From Volvox africanus (Eukaryota; Chlorophyta; Chlorophyceae; Chlamydomonadales; Volvocaceae), in contig BSDZ01000078.1 in NCBI GenBank assembly GCA_030268105.1, positions 4,205,001 to 4,269,000 of the forward strand: a stretch of 64,000 bases of DNA, given 5' to 3'. A program made the position numbers and the translations under genes. Within the stretch, counting starts at the first letter, position 1. Each line of letters opens with the position of its first letter. A model generated the notes under the pieces. That model did no database searches and was not told the DNA's origin. It was given only the letters and a program-made list of their open reading frames with translations. Below, in pieces: positions 15,001 through 26,300 of this stretch.

Positions 15001-18000
15001 ACCTCGGCACTGTCCGCAGGCCGCCCATTATGAAGAGCAGCTTCTGGCTGCCCGGGATGAGGCATCGCTGGCCAGGCGCGAGGCGGGCAGTCTGGCGGCA
15101 ACGGCTTCACGTCTTGAGCAGCAGGCCACTGACAGTGAGGCGCAATTGCGGTCGATGCGCACAGGCCATGAGGCACTGGTGGCATCCTTGCGTCAGGTGT
15201 GGTGGTGCAGGACAAGGGGCGCGGGGCGAGGAAGCATCTCAATAACCAGCTTTAAACATTACAATTTTTCAAAGCCTTGAATTTGCGTGTCGTCCCGGGT
15301 TTTACAATTAAGAACCCTGAAGGGGGATAGTGCCGCTGGACACTGCGCGCTTACAGTGCAGCTAAATGCAGCTAAGCATGGTAGCGTGAGCGTGGTGAGG
15401 ATTTTGTGCTGGCAACGTTCGGACAGATGGAATCCTAACGGGTGAAGTGAGCTTCAAAACCAGGCTAACTGAAGGCTGCATAGGCTGAGGTCACGCCCAG
15501 CGCCAAGCTGCTCTCCTCCGTCCCTGGACCGCAGGAGCTGCGCGCGCGGGATGCCCATATCATGGCGCTCAATCACCAACAGCAGCAACAACGGGACAGC
15601 GCCGGCCTATCGAGACCCGTTAGCGCTACCACCCGGTTTCTATCACCCGCCTTCTCTCCGCGGCCTATGAGCGGCGACCCACGACCGCGCTCGGGCTCGA
15701 CCGAACATGTCACAATGCGGGGAGGCCCAAGGCACCAATCACTGCCGCATTCCTCAGACGGTGGACAGGAAGCCATGGTTCCGGATCAGAGGGGGCTGGG
15801 AGCCAACGTCGACCTTGCGACAGCACAGGGTGAAACCTCAAATGCATGGGTGCTACCTCGTGACAGCAATCTGGGGCCGCAGCCACTCTTTGAGCCATCA
15901 ACCCTATGCCCGACCGCGGCTGTTGCCGCTGCCCGCCCCGATAAGCGGCCCTGGTCAAGTGCTGGGGCCCGCACAGGGCGGGTTGCGCCGGCCGGCGGCG
16001 CTTTGTTACGCACGTCCCTGCTAACGCAGCCCCTGCTGCAAACCCGGGCTCCAGGTGCGGTTATAGCACCACAACCACAGCCAGAGCCACCGCCGGCGCA
16101 AACGCAGGGCATGGGTGGTGCGATCGCGACGCCAAGGGTTGCAGAGGACTTGTGGTCGGAAGGCTCGTGCTCTACATCAACTGGTGAGGGCGTTTCCGGA
16201 GTAGCTGTCGAAGGAGCAACTGTTGAAGGTGGTGCTGCAGCGGTCATGACGGCGGCTTCAGTACCGCCGTCAGAAGCTGTGCTGGTATCCCAGCCCTCTG
16301 CCCAACTGCCGGTCAACGTTTCCATGTCGAGCTGGCCGCAGCCACAGGACTCGGACCGCCTTGTATCTGCCCATGCGGAGGATCGGAAAAGCGGCCATGG
16401 CCGCGGTGATGGTGACGAAGACGACCTACCACCACCGGCACATCACTACGGAGCATCGGGGGCGTTCCGGCGGCTACAGGCCGCCGAAGCAGCGCTGCTT
16501 GTTACCGAGGAGGAGTTCCAGAGGCGCCGCTCGCGCATCCTGGGCCTGGGCACGGTGGCCTCGGTTACGAATACCTCCACTGCCGGAGGTGATTCTGGGC
16601 CCTTGCAACCTCATCGCTCGTTCGCTCCCCGAAGACCCCACAGGGCCACGAGTACAGGCGGGATTGGGGATGCGGGTATAGCCCACCGGCCACAGAATAC
16701 GCCTATGTTAGGAACAAGCGAGGCGCCATTGCGCCGTTCCACAAGCGCGCTTCCAGATCGCATTAGCTTGCAATCCATCGGAGAGGCGTCAGCGGCTTGG
16801 GACAGCGACCCACGGATGCAACCGCAAGCCTCGCAGCTGGAGCAGCCAGTGCTGCTGCGGCCCAATGCATCGACAGACTCTGGAAATGCGAATGTGGGCA
16901 GCTGCGGTGCTGGGGCGGGTGCGGGCGGCAGTGATGATGGTGCCCCGCAAGCCCAGGCCCCACCGCAGCCGGAGCTAAGAGACCTGACGGCTGGGATCGT
17001 TGGCACTTTGACAAACTTGCGAGAGGCTCTGAGGTCACAGAGCTGGCCGCCACCACCGCCGCCGCCACCACAAAGGCTGGAGCTTCAGCAGCCGCTGCAT
17101 GTCCCCGCCACGACAGCGCACGCGACCCTTGTTGGTGGGGCCGCGGCTGGACCCGGCCCTGCAGGGGGAGCGGTGCCGGTGGCCACGAGCCCACGCACCG
17201 GCGCAATGCATCGTACTGTGACATTCTTTCCATCACCGTATCCAAGCGCCCCGTCATCTGCCGCCACCTCGGAGTCGGGTGTTCACATCTGCAGTGCTAC
17301 AACCAGCGGGGGCGGCGGGGGCAGTGCCTCTGACGCGATCGAGTTGACGCTGCGGTCCTTATTAAACGCAACCGCGCCGCCCCCGGTGCCGGGGACATCT
17401 TCGCAGCAGCTGCAGGCGGATGCAGGGCCGCAGCAGATCCTGCAGCCGGTGCGACATCCTGGCGAAAGTGCCAGCAGCGACATGGCACGGGTAAGCCATA
17501 CTTCAGAGCTGCTCTCACGCAGTCTGGCCTCCCTACTAAGCGTCGCCGCTGAAGCCACAGCTGCTGGGAGCGAGGCTGCTGCCGGGGTGTTGGCCGCGCC
17601 TCTGGACTTCCGCAGCACTGGATCGTCCAGTCTCATGGCGTGGCTACGGGCCACAACCCCGGAGGCAAGTGATCGCGACTTAGAGCAAACTCTATCGGCG
17701 CTGAACTCTGGCGTATGGAGACCTCCGGGCGCTGCAGCTGTAAGCAGTGGTGGCAGTGGCGGCGGCGGCCGGCTGCCTCTGCCAGGAGCTGCAGGCAGCC
17801 TGCCTGCCATGCAGAGACTGGTTGCAGCTCCGGAGCGGGGGCATGAGATGTACACTCGCATTGGTGCGCATGTGGCGTCGGTAGTCGAGGAGAGCCTTGC
17901 AGAGGCCTCGTCTGGTGGCGACGGCGCCGCCGCTGTCATGGCAGCGGTGCCGTTGCTCCTGACGTCGCTCCGGAGGACGATGGGAATGGTGGAGGAGTAG
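16..18000 (+). CDS. Giant coiled-coil protein with hendecad array and Sfi1-like centrin-binding repeats
   Basis: Proposed exons: 16-264, 561-660, 963-3212, 3462-3742, 4100-5056, 5585-6307, 6633-6818, 7026-7145, 7330-7419, 7579-10067, 10445-10702, 11016-11238, 11510-11637, 11805-12077, 12374-12587, 12783-12833, 12961-13193, 13435-13588, 13929-14030, 14204-14302, 14655-14771, 15020-15196, 15535-18000. Phases agree throughout, giving about 3,979 residues. Order: Pro/Gln/Gly/Ser-rich disordered N-terminus (to about residue 1,400), short coiled coils, a long hendecad array, then a Trp-rich basic helical segment (10445-13193) with units such as AMQHWRTTV, CFEAWRQLH, ALTVWHQHV and VLRHWRALV, then more coiled coil and a Ser/Ala/Gly-rich tail. 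Trp-centred units of this kind are the Sfi1 centrin-binding repeat, so a centrin fibre, centrosome or basal-body role is inferred. No in-frame stop lies upstream of 16, so the N-terminus may extend off the window. Exon 12783 has uncertain ends, and intron 14772-15019 appears to be GC-AG. Two adjacent genes cannot be fully excluded. Confidence 0.72.
422..479. repeat. Long intronic hairpin, 18-bp perfect outer arms
   Basis: The arm 422-439 is the exact reverse complement of 462-479. Inside it, 442-449 pairs with 452-459 around a 2-nt loop, with a 2-nt mismatch between the two stems. The whole 58-nt element could fold as one stem. It lies in the proposed first intron (265-560) of the giant gene. 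Confidence 0.9.
5294..5360. repeat. (CA/CG)n dinucleotide tract
   Basis: A run of alternating CA and CG dinucleotides in intron 5057-5584 of the giant gene. Simple sequence repeat; no coding role seen. Confidence 0.9.
8092..9435 (+). repeat. 132-bp coding super-repeat (hendecad coiled-coil array)
   Basis: Within exon 7579-10067 the protein repeats an 11-residue unit of the form LRAEHAxQMEx. Four units, the last usually reading LLAERxxQPEA, make a 44-residue (132-bp) super-repeat that recurs about nine to ten times with drift. EHA recurs every 11 residues, so the array is a hendecad rather than a heptad coiled coil. A downstream segment to 10067 is irregular Ala/Glu/Arg coiled coil. The long open frames antisense to this array are shadows of the repeat. 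Confidence 0.85.
10445..13193 (+). other. Sfi1-like centrin-binding repeat region (7 exons)
   Basis: Seven consecutive in-phase exons of the giant gene encode basic helix with a Trp about every 25-45 residues in the setting (A/L)xxxW(R/H)xxL. Examples are VLGHWADNARL, AFAHWFVRQL, RLLWKAMAGF, AIACWLRYLE, VVQRWRRAAC, CWTRWRTFLL, CMSAWLQLAQ, AALRWQRLVE and YLSVWRRRVF. I count about 14 units. In fungi and animals such units bind centrin in a continuous helix; that function is transferred here by resemblance only. Confidence 0.65.
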
Positions 18001-19977
18001 GCTAATGAGGGATACACGCGCCTATACACGGACCCTACTACAAGTTTTAAACCGATGCCCTTGAGCAGGTACTAACGGACAAAGGTTGTACGCATTCATG
18101 TGGGTGGTGGGAACATGGTTGTGGGACGAATGAGACGTGGTATCAGAGTTCGTACCCTTATGGGCATCTCGTACATGTGATGTACGTATGTATGGAAGGG
18201 TGTTACACTGTGGGCGACTTGCCCTGAAAGGACAAGCACCGGGGGTCCTGACCGGGCTGAACCACAGCGCAGGAGGGAATACACGGCTTAGTCTTTCGTC
18301 CTGCCGTGCGCTCCTCCCTCGTATGCATGTATGTATGTATGTATGTCCAAGGGCAGCTGCCACTGGCTTGATAGTAAGGCTGGGAATGCATGGCGAAGGT
18401 GTGCAATAAAACCAGAGCAACGTGACGGTATTACAAGCCTGGTGTGCTCGAAAATTTAAGGATGGTAAGCGCGCGTGCGGCATGGTGGCGCGCATCTATG
18501 CTATCCAAATGCGGCAATGTGTTCTTCCGCGGCAGCGCCAGAGTGCTCAAAACAGTGCAGCACAAGGTTTGATGCGTAAATAAGTCGCGGCGATGCGCTT
18601 GATGGCATATTAGTAAGTTGACTTTTAACTGAACGGTGCCGTAAATTGAGACGGGAGCGGATTGTAGGGCACCATTTCAAGCAGCGTTGCTGTTACAACT
18701 CCCGCTCGGGTGTTGCAGGGCTGTCTTGATTCGCATTTTTATTACGGGCTAGGTCAGCGGAATTCTTGTGCCGTGAGCTAATGACAGTATCCCAAGCATG
18801 ACCAATAACCGTCCCCGCCATCAGGGTCGGCGTTTGTGTGCTGGGATGTTGACGTATTAAAATTATGGCATTTGGTGGTAACAAGAGCCAAAAAGACATC
18901 GAGACAGTATCGAAATGCTTCAAAAAACATGCAAAGGCTAACACCCAACCCTAAACGCCCGGTAGACGGAGAGCAAGGAAGGCAAGTGGCAAGTAAGTAG
19001 AGCAGCAGAGGGACATTTAAGGAGGGCTGGGACAATAACCCTCCATCAGAATACCGTCGGGGGTTCACAACGAAGACTGTATCCTGGGTGGAATGCTAGC
19101 AAGCCATCCGTACTCGGCAAGCCCAACCGGCAGTTGGTCGGTCATTTCCGATTTTGTGTACCACAGCATTGCGTTTTCTCCACAACGCTCAGGTGCGTCC
19201 TGCTGGCATTAAGGCAAATATGCGTCATGGACTTGAGGTCCTTCATGCCAGGGGGGGGCTTCTTGACCCCGGCTTGACGCAGTTTGACGCCTTCGCCCAT
19301 AAACTGCGCGGCTTCCGTCCGAGCATCTTCTCTTCTTGAAGCGATAGCTCCTTGTGAGCTCCTGATGAAGTTTGCTGTCTCTAGGGCGGCATGTCTTCCA
19401 GTCTTGGGTGTCAAATACAGGTGACGACCATCTGAGGAACTGCGTCTACGGCGACTGAGATGCAGTGACCCTGCCTTTTACCGTATAAAGCTCAGGGGGA
19501 AAGGTACCCGGTTAGGGACCGCCACTGGGACCATATACATGCAGCACATGGGAACAGAGTCACGAGACGTCCCACACAGTGGCCATAAGGTACCCTGACA
19601 ACTCTCAGCCAGAGCGCTCATCCTCAACGCTCAGCGTGCAACTCACTCTTGCCCTCAGCCACCGCCCAGAACACAGAGCAGCACTGTTTCTGCGCCGCCG
19701 CAGGAGCGGGCTAGTGGTTCTCTACCTTCCCTCGACGTAAGGTCACACAAAGGTCGCACATTAATACGCTCATAGGTCTTGTTCCTTCTCCTTACCCGCC
19801 CGGTCTTGTTCGTTTGGTACCGCAGGTCTGACTCCCACAAACCGCGGCCCTGCTAGCACCTTCCAGAACGCGGCAGGCAGGCCACTTCTGCTCCACACCC
19901 CGCACACCCGAATGTGCAGCACCCACCACGATCGTACCACTGTCCTCCACCACCAACCAACCGGTATGCATACTAAA
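18001..19977. other. Convergent intergenic region between the giant gene and the fusion gene
   Basis: No convincing gene. It should hold both 3' UTRs: AATAAA occurs near 18405 for the plus gene, and a reverse-strand TGTAA lies at 18693-18697, about 1.3 kb past the minus-gene stop. A (TATG)n microsatellite sits at 18325-18346. A short minus-strand frame around 19142-19414 has weak coding character but no homology I recognise and no clear splice partners. Confidence 0.6.
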
Positions 19978-22900
19978 TCACTGTGCGTGCGACTGGCTGG
20001 TGGCCCCTTGCTCCTCCTGCAGCTGTGCTTCTAGGCTCCGAATCCGGTCCAGTAGCCACTGCTCACGGTCACTGGCGGGAACTATCCCGGTTACGGAAAC
20101 CCGCGGCGCGGGCTTGCTGCCATTGCCGTTCCCAGTTCCATTACCAAAACTATACGTCACAGTCGCTGGCGTCGATCCGTTACTCCCACTAGTGCTGGAG
20201 CTGCTGCTGTTATTATTATTGCTGGAGGCCGAGGTAATTGTAGCCCATGTTGACTGAGGCGAGGCTGCTGCTGCTCCGTTGGGGGAGGTTGCTGACCGTA
20301 TGCCGGATTTCTCCATGGCGAGGGTCATGGCCTGGTCTAGATCCGCGATGAGGTCTTGCGGGTCTTCGATGCCGGTAGAGATACGCACGAGGTCATCGGG
20401 CAGGTGCCGAGCGGCGCGCACTTCCGCCGGGATGGAGGCGTGGCTCATGTAGCAGGGCAGGCTGATGAGGGAGTTGACGTTGCCGAAGCTGACCGTCACT
20501 TTGAACAGCTGCGTGGCTTCCACGATGATCTGAAAGCGTGTCAGATGAGAGCCCCGAATGCATTTACCCGGTCAACACTTTTTTGGCCAACCTAATCGGC
20601 CCATGTCAGTTCACGATCGTACAGGTGCACGTGCGTCAAGACCTAGTAACCTTTCTGAAGGATAACCAGAACGCTCCAGCGACAGAGATTTAAGAGGAGG
20701 GGAAAAGGTGTCTACAGGACACGAGCCCAGATGTACTCGCGAAGACAACACTGGAAGCATCAGTATCGGTATGAGTATGAGTATGAGTATGAGTATGAGT
20801 ATGAGTATGAGTATGAGTATGAGTATGAGTATGAGTATGAGTAAGCAGTAGGGATTCCTTTCAGAACACCGGATGTTGCATAGCCCACTGCAGCCCACTG
20901 CTCCATCTCAGCTCAAACCGTTTCAATTTAGCCCTTCTCACCTTGCTTGCCTCCACGCTGCCCGTCTCGAAGCTGAGAAGGGAGCCGGCTCCGCTAGCTT
21001 GCCGGAAGTGCAGCGCATGGCCTGGGTGCTGCGGCAGGCCAGGGTAGTTGACCTTGCGCACCAGCGGGTGCTTGGCCAGGTAGGAGGCCAGAGCGGCCGC
21101 GTTGGCAGCTGACTTCTCCATCCGCAGCGCCATCGTCTTGAGGCCGCGAAGCGCCAGCCAGCAATCGAACGGGGCCAGACCCGCGCCTTCGGCGTTCTGA
21201 AGGACACATCGTCAGCAAGACAACATCACCACCATCACTATCACCACCATCATGATGATAACATCCACATCCTGACGCGGAGATTTAAAGATCATATGGA
21301 TGGATATGCGGACAGATAATCATGATAAACACACCGCAGCCCTCTCGTGCAGAAGTGCAAGCGCAAAGAATTACGACCGTGCGCACACACATACACACCG
21401 GTCCTCCTTCCCGCACCTGCAGAAAATAGACCCTCTTGGCCAGCTCCTGGCCCTTGACCGACAGCAACCCCAGCGTCACGTCACCGTGCCCGCCCACGAA
21501 CTTGGTGCCGGAGGTCATGCTGATATCGGCACCCAGCGCCAATGGCCGCTGGAAGACCGGCGCCATGATGGAGTTATCCACAACCGTGATGGCTCCCGCC
21601 TCCCGCGCTAGGGCGGCGATGGCAGCGATGTCGCAGATCTGCATGCGCGGATTGGTTGGCGACTCCACCATCACCAGCTTGGTGCGGCCGGGCTGGATAG
21701 CCGCACGAACGGCCCTGCAGGTGGGAGCAAAGGAAGACGCGAATCGAGGGGTCACCAACTACTTGGCGGTGCTGGGCAGAGTGACGGCAGACCCCCCCTG
21801 AGTGTAGGAAATTGAAGTAGAAGAGAGAGCGGGGGGAGAGAGGAAAAGGGAATCTACGACGGGGTGATGGGCAGCGGGTCCGATACGCGGGTCATGGGTG
21901 ATGGGTCATGATGCGCGCATGTCTGCGGCATGAAGCTGTGAACGGTCAACGTTGTAAGAAATGAGAGCTACATGACGTAAGCGTGTAAGGGTGACTTCAA
22001 GGAGGGTGGTGACTTTCACCCGCTGCCACTCACTCCTCCAGCCTTCAAATCATTTAGCATCAGTCTGTGCGTAGGAGTAAGCACAATCAGCATCTGTTGG
22101 ACGGCAAGCGATGTAGCCGGACTAATCACCAAGGAGGCAAAGCCCCCTTCATTTCCCCCGGACACAAACATTTCTCAAGGCACGAGCAGTCGTAGCAACC
22201 CGCACCAGGAGCTGCAGCTTCCGCGTCCTGATGCCTCCCGCCCCCTTTCCCCTCTACGTCTCCAATATCCCAACTCCTTAAACACTTACTCCAGGTCCGT
22301 CATGTCCACGTTAGTGACACTGACCCCCGCGGTAGGGACCACCTGGGACAGCAGCCGACTGGTCCCCCCGTATATATCCTCTCCGGCCAGGATGTGCTCC
22401 CCCGACTTCACCAACTTGCACACCGCCGCCAGGGCCGCCATGCCGCTGGTGAAGGCAAAGCCCCGGTCACCGCCCTCCAGCTCAGCGAATTGCTCCTGGT
22501 GTGTGTGGGGGGGGGGGGGAGGAAGGGGGAGGGGGGGGGAGCCGCGAGGTGGTGCAGAGGGGGAGTGAAGGGTCATGGAAATATCAATACCTGCATGTGA
22601 GGGGTATGTTTGGTTGGTGGGTATGGCAGGGTGGTGGCTTGTGGGGTTTATTTGTCCCACTCTTCCCAAACAGGAATGCCATGCGACCTGTGCCGGTGGA
22701 GGGTGATCCGCACTGCCTCCTGCCAAGCAGCATCCTAGCGACGTACCTCCAGCATAGTGCGCGTGGGGTTGCCGCTGCGCGTGTAGTCGTACTCCCCGAA
22801 GGTTGTGGCGCTGGGCTGTGCGAAGGTGGCGGTTTGCCACAATGGGGGCATGGATCCGCCGTACGGATCCACCACCTAGCAGGATGGCAGGCGAGAGGGT

Positions 22901-23317
22901 TGAAGTGTGCTGGGGGGGGATGGCGTACACATGCTGTGCTGCGCTGTGCTGTGGTAAGACCAGCAACTGCAGGTGGAGGCCGGAGTGGGGCGACTTCGCG
23001 ACACAAGTGCCGAATGGGGACAGCGTATCTATCTGAGTATCAATTAGCCTTAGCCAAAGAGGCCTTAGCCAAAGAGGCCTGAGCTACAGAAACTAAGACG
23101 GAAGCGGCCTCAGTTTGTGACCCAGGTGGGTTCTTAGGTGGATCAATCGAAGGGCGCATCATTCCGCCGCTCATCGGCCTCACCTTCGTCTTCGGGTGCA
23201 CCAGCCGCGTGGCCACTGCCAACTTGGCTGGGGAGCCGGGTGGAGAGCCCTGTGTGTCGTACTTGGCCGCCAGGGCCCGCAGCTGAGACAGCATGTTCAC
23301 TTCCAAGGGCATCACAC
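19978..23317 (-). other. Cystathionine beta-lyase domain of the fusion
   Basis: Cys/Met-metabolism PLP enzyme. The strongest plant-CBL likeness is at the end: LPCYMSHASIPAEVR followed by LVRISTGIEDPQDLIADLD. These C-terminal features separate it from bacterial methionine gamma-lyases in my judgement. CBL in plants acts in the plastid in methionine synthesis. The tail after residue 830 (20280-19978) is rich in Ser, Asn and Gly and ends in a short predicted helix, which typical CBLs lack. Confidence 0.85.
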
Positions 23318-26300
23318 CTAAAAGGGGGGGGAAGATGAGGATGCGAGTACGACAGCGAATTAGTATAAGAAATATAATTCACTATTATTCACGAGAAACG
23401 AGAGGCTCCTTTCCCCTCCCCTCCCCTCCCTCCCCCCTCCAGCCCGACCCACCGGCCGCCAGTCGTGCGCTTGCCTTCCGGTTGCCCCTCTCCCCCGGCA
23501 GCAGGATCTCGTCCACCCCGGGCAGCCGCTCCGCGCCCCGAACCCGGTCCAGAACCACCTGGCGGGGGAGGGGGGCCCACAGCGGCCCCAGCGGAGGAGA
23601 CGATCATTAGAGAGGACGAAAACACATTGTATCCGTATACTCAAAACGGAGAGAAGTTGCCAAAACCAGAGCTATCGCAGATTGATGGAAGGGGCAATGA
23701 AAGGGACGACGTTAAGGTGGATGTAAGCGGAGGATGCTTGGCGGGACGACAGGGAAGGAGGGCCGAAGGAGGGCTGCCAAAAGATCGTCAAGTCCTTCAT
23801 GCGGATACCTCCCTCAACCACCCGAGTAAACCCCATTACACACACGCACACATACACGCATATACACATGTACACTTACAACCGCCACTCAAAGCTCGTC
23901 CTCAAGCTCGGTCCTATCTCCCTTTCTCCCTCGCCAGCACTGAGCCCTTGGACTGCTCGACCTTTCCCAGCGACACGTCAGCACCCCCTCACCTGCACCC
24001 GGCGCTTGATCTCCTCCTTGTCCCCAAGCAGCCCCGGGTCGATGGCCACCACCAGGTTCCCCCAGTTACGCTCCTCCAACTTATCCGCCACCGCAGCCCC
24101 CACCAGCGGACCAGCCAGCAGCTCCACCATCAGGGCCAAATTGCTGCCCTGGATGGCGAAGATGAAGAGGCGAAGATGAAGAGTGAGACAATGATTGCTT
24201 GCATGCGTGCGTGATTGCAATCTTCCGTCTTAAGGGGACGAAGAATGTAACAAATGGTAATAGATAAATAGATAGATGGATAGATAGATGAGTAGATAAG
24301 AGATATGCAAGGCCAAAGGCTGCACCGCTTTGCGAGGGAAAGGTGGGGGGATGTAGCGCCCGAAGGAAGGATCTGGGGGGGGAGCAGAGGCAGAGGAGGA
24401 TCTCCCCCTCCCCCTCCCCTCCCCTCCCCTCCCCTCCCGCATCACCCCCATCCCGGGTTCCCAGACTGCATCATCCGCTCACCACCAACCGGCCCACTCC
24501 GATGCTCGCACGCGGAGTCCCAATGCACACCACCAATACACACCACACAGTACCCCCAACTGCGTTGGGCGCGCCTTGCACAACCAGCCGCACCTTGTAC
24601 GAGCGATCAAACACGCGAATCGCTCCTCCCTGCAGGACCTCGTTGGGGTCGGTGGTCGCCCGCCCCGCGGCGTTCATGGCCACGTCAGGTGGGATGGGGC
24701 GCCCTGCCGCCCTGGCCTCCAACAGCCCGAACCAGGCGTAGGCAGCGGTAGCCATATCCATTGTCACGGCGCCGTCCTGTGTGTGTGTGTGTGAGAGGGA
24801 GAGCGAGCGAGGGTGTGTATGTGTGTGTTTGTGTGTGTGAGAGGGAGAGCGAGAGAGGGAGAGCGAGAGAGGGTGTGTATGTTAGTGTATGTTAGTGTAT
24901 GTGTGTGTGAGAGGGAGAGCGAGAGAGAGAGAGAGTGGGTGAGGGAGAGAGGAGAGGGGGCGGCTGAATGCCTGTGGACCCAGGCCTAATACACATCCGG
25001 CCTCCCTCACCCCCAACAACATTCCCCGCCCACCATTTCCCCCAAATCTCACGTCCCTCCGGGCCCTCCCGGTGGCGCTGCGCATTATTCATACCTGCGC
25101 CGGAATGGAGATGCCGATGGGGTTGGTTCCAAAAATGGGCTGCTTGGCTCCGTGAGGCGCAACAAACTCGGGGGATTGCGCCAACACGATGCCGATAAGA
25201 CCCTCCCGGGAGATGAGGTCCACGTAGTACCTGGGGAAGGGGAGAAGAGCAGCGAAAGCGTGCAGTAAGGCGAGGGGAGGGGGAAAGGGGAAGGGGGGAG
25301 GGGGAAGGGGGCAACATGTGAAATAAAACTGCAGCCGGAGGACCCGGAGCTGTCCTTCGTACCAAGTATCCGAATGCGAGTCGTAGGGTGCGGGATCGTA
25401 GGGAGGTCGGGACGGGTATGCTTGTAAACGAATGCACACATATGTTATGAGGCAATCGGATAAAAAGACACAACTTGTGTTGAGGTGTGTGGGTGGAAGT
25501 AGTGGGCTTGTTCTTAGGGTTTAGGCACGCACGGTATATGAACTACGCTATTCTTCTTCTCTTTTAAAATACGCGTCTGCCCTTTTCATCCGCGAAAAGG
25601 ATCCAGGATCCGGGGAGAAGAAGTCTCCGCCGAGGTACGCTGCGGTGAGCAAATGGGCAGTGGTAACTGGTGGACTTAAATTAATAAGTTAAATGTCCCC
25701 TACGGTGTGTGTATGCTCCATGCGATGGCGAACAGTGTGTCTGTATGTAGTGCTTCAATGTGCGGGATGGGATTCACTGTAGTCCTCACCCAAGGGCGCC
25801 CGTGCTGCTGGGCGTGTGGTTCGTTCCCACGATGCCGAAACCCTGGTTCTTGGCACGTTCAATCGCCATTTGGGTCGCCTTGTGCAGGACCAGCATGCCG
25901 GCACTGTTTTTGCCATTGATGAGTGCCGATAACCGAGTCTCCTTCTCAATCACAGGCGGACGCGCCTCGGGCGATTTGTTCAGGCCACCCGATGTAATTT
26001 TAATAATACCTTGGTTGTTGTCACGCAATTGGGCATAGAACAGGACCTACAGCGGAGAGGTACTGGTGTGCGGCGGCGACGTGATGCGTAGCGGTTGCCG
26101 ACGATGTGCGTATGTAGTTGATAACACTTACATCATTCAGTATTTCAATTTCGTCCTGTTTATAACCCAGAAGTTTGAGCGCCTTTGTGCAGAGAGTCCG
26201 CAGCTCGGCAATTGGCACCTCTTCGGTTTGCTTTACGCTGGGCTGCCCAGCAGACGACAAAGCCATAAATGATGCACTTCGAAACGTTTGCTGTTTCACT

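Noticed and set aside
19142..19414. 90-residue minus-strand frame as an extra gene or an exon of the fusion gene
   Set aside because: It lies beyond a clear stop of the fusion gene, has no matching splice sites and no recognised similarity.
20611..20898. Frame with an Ile-Leu run that looks like a membrane segment
   Set aside because: The run is the translation of the GAGTAT hexamer repeat in an intron.
23040..23315. Independent start of cystathionine beta-lyase at a Met in exon 23317-23184
   Set aside because: Possible but less likely: the residues before the CBL region match the Ldh2 C-terminal helix, and such a start would lack a transit peptide. Kept as the alternative to the fusion.
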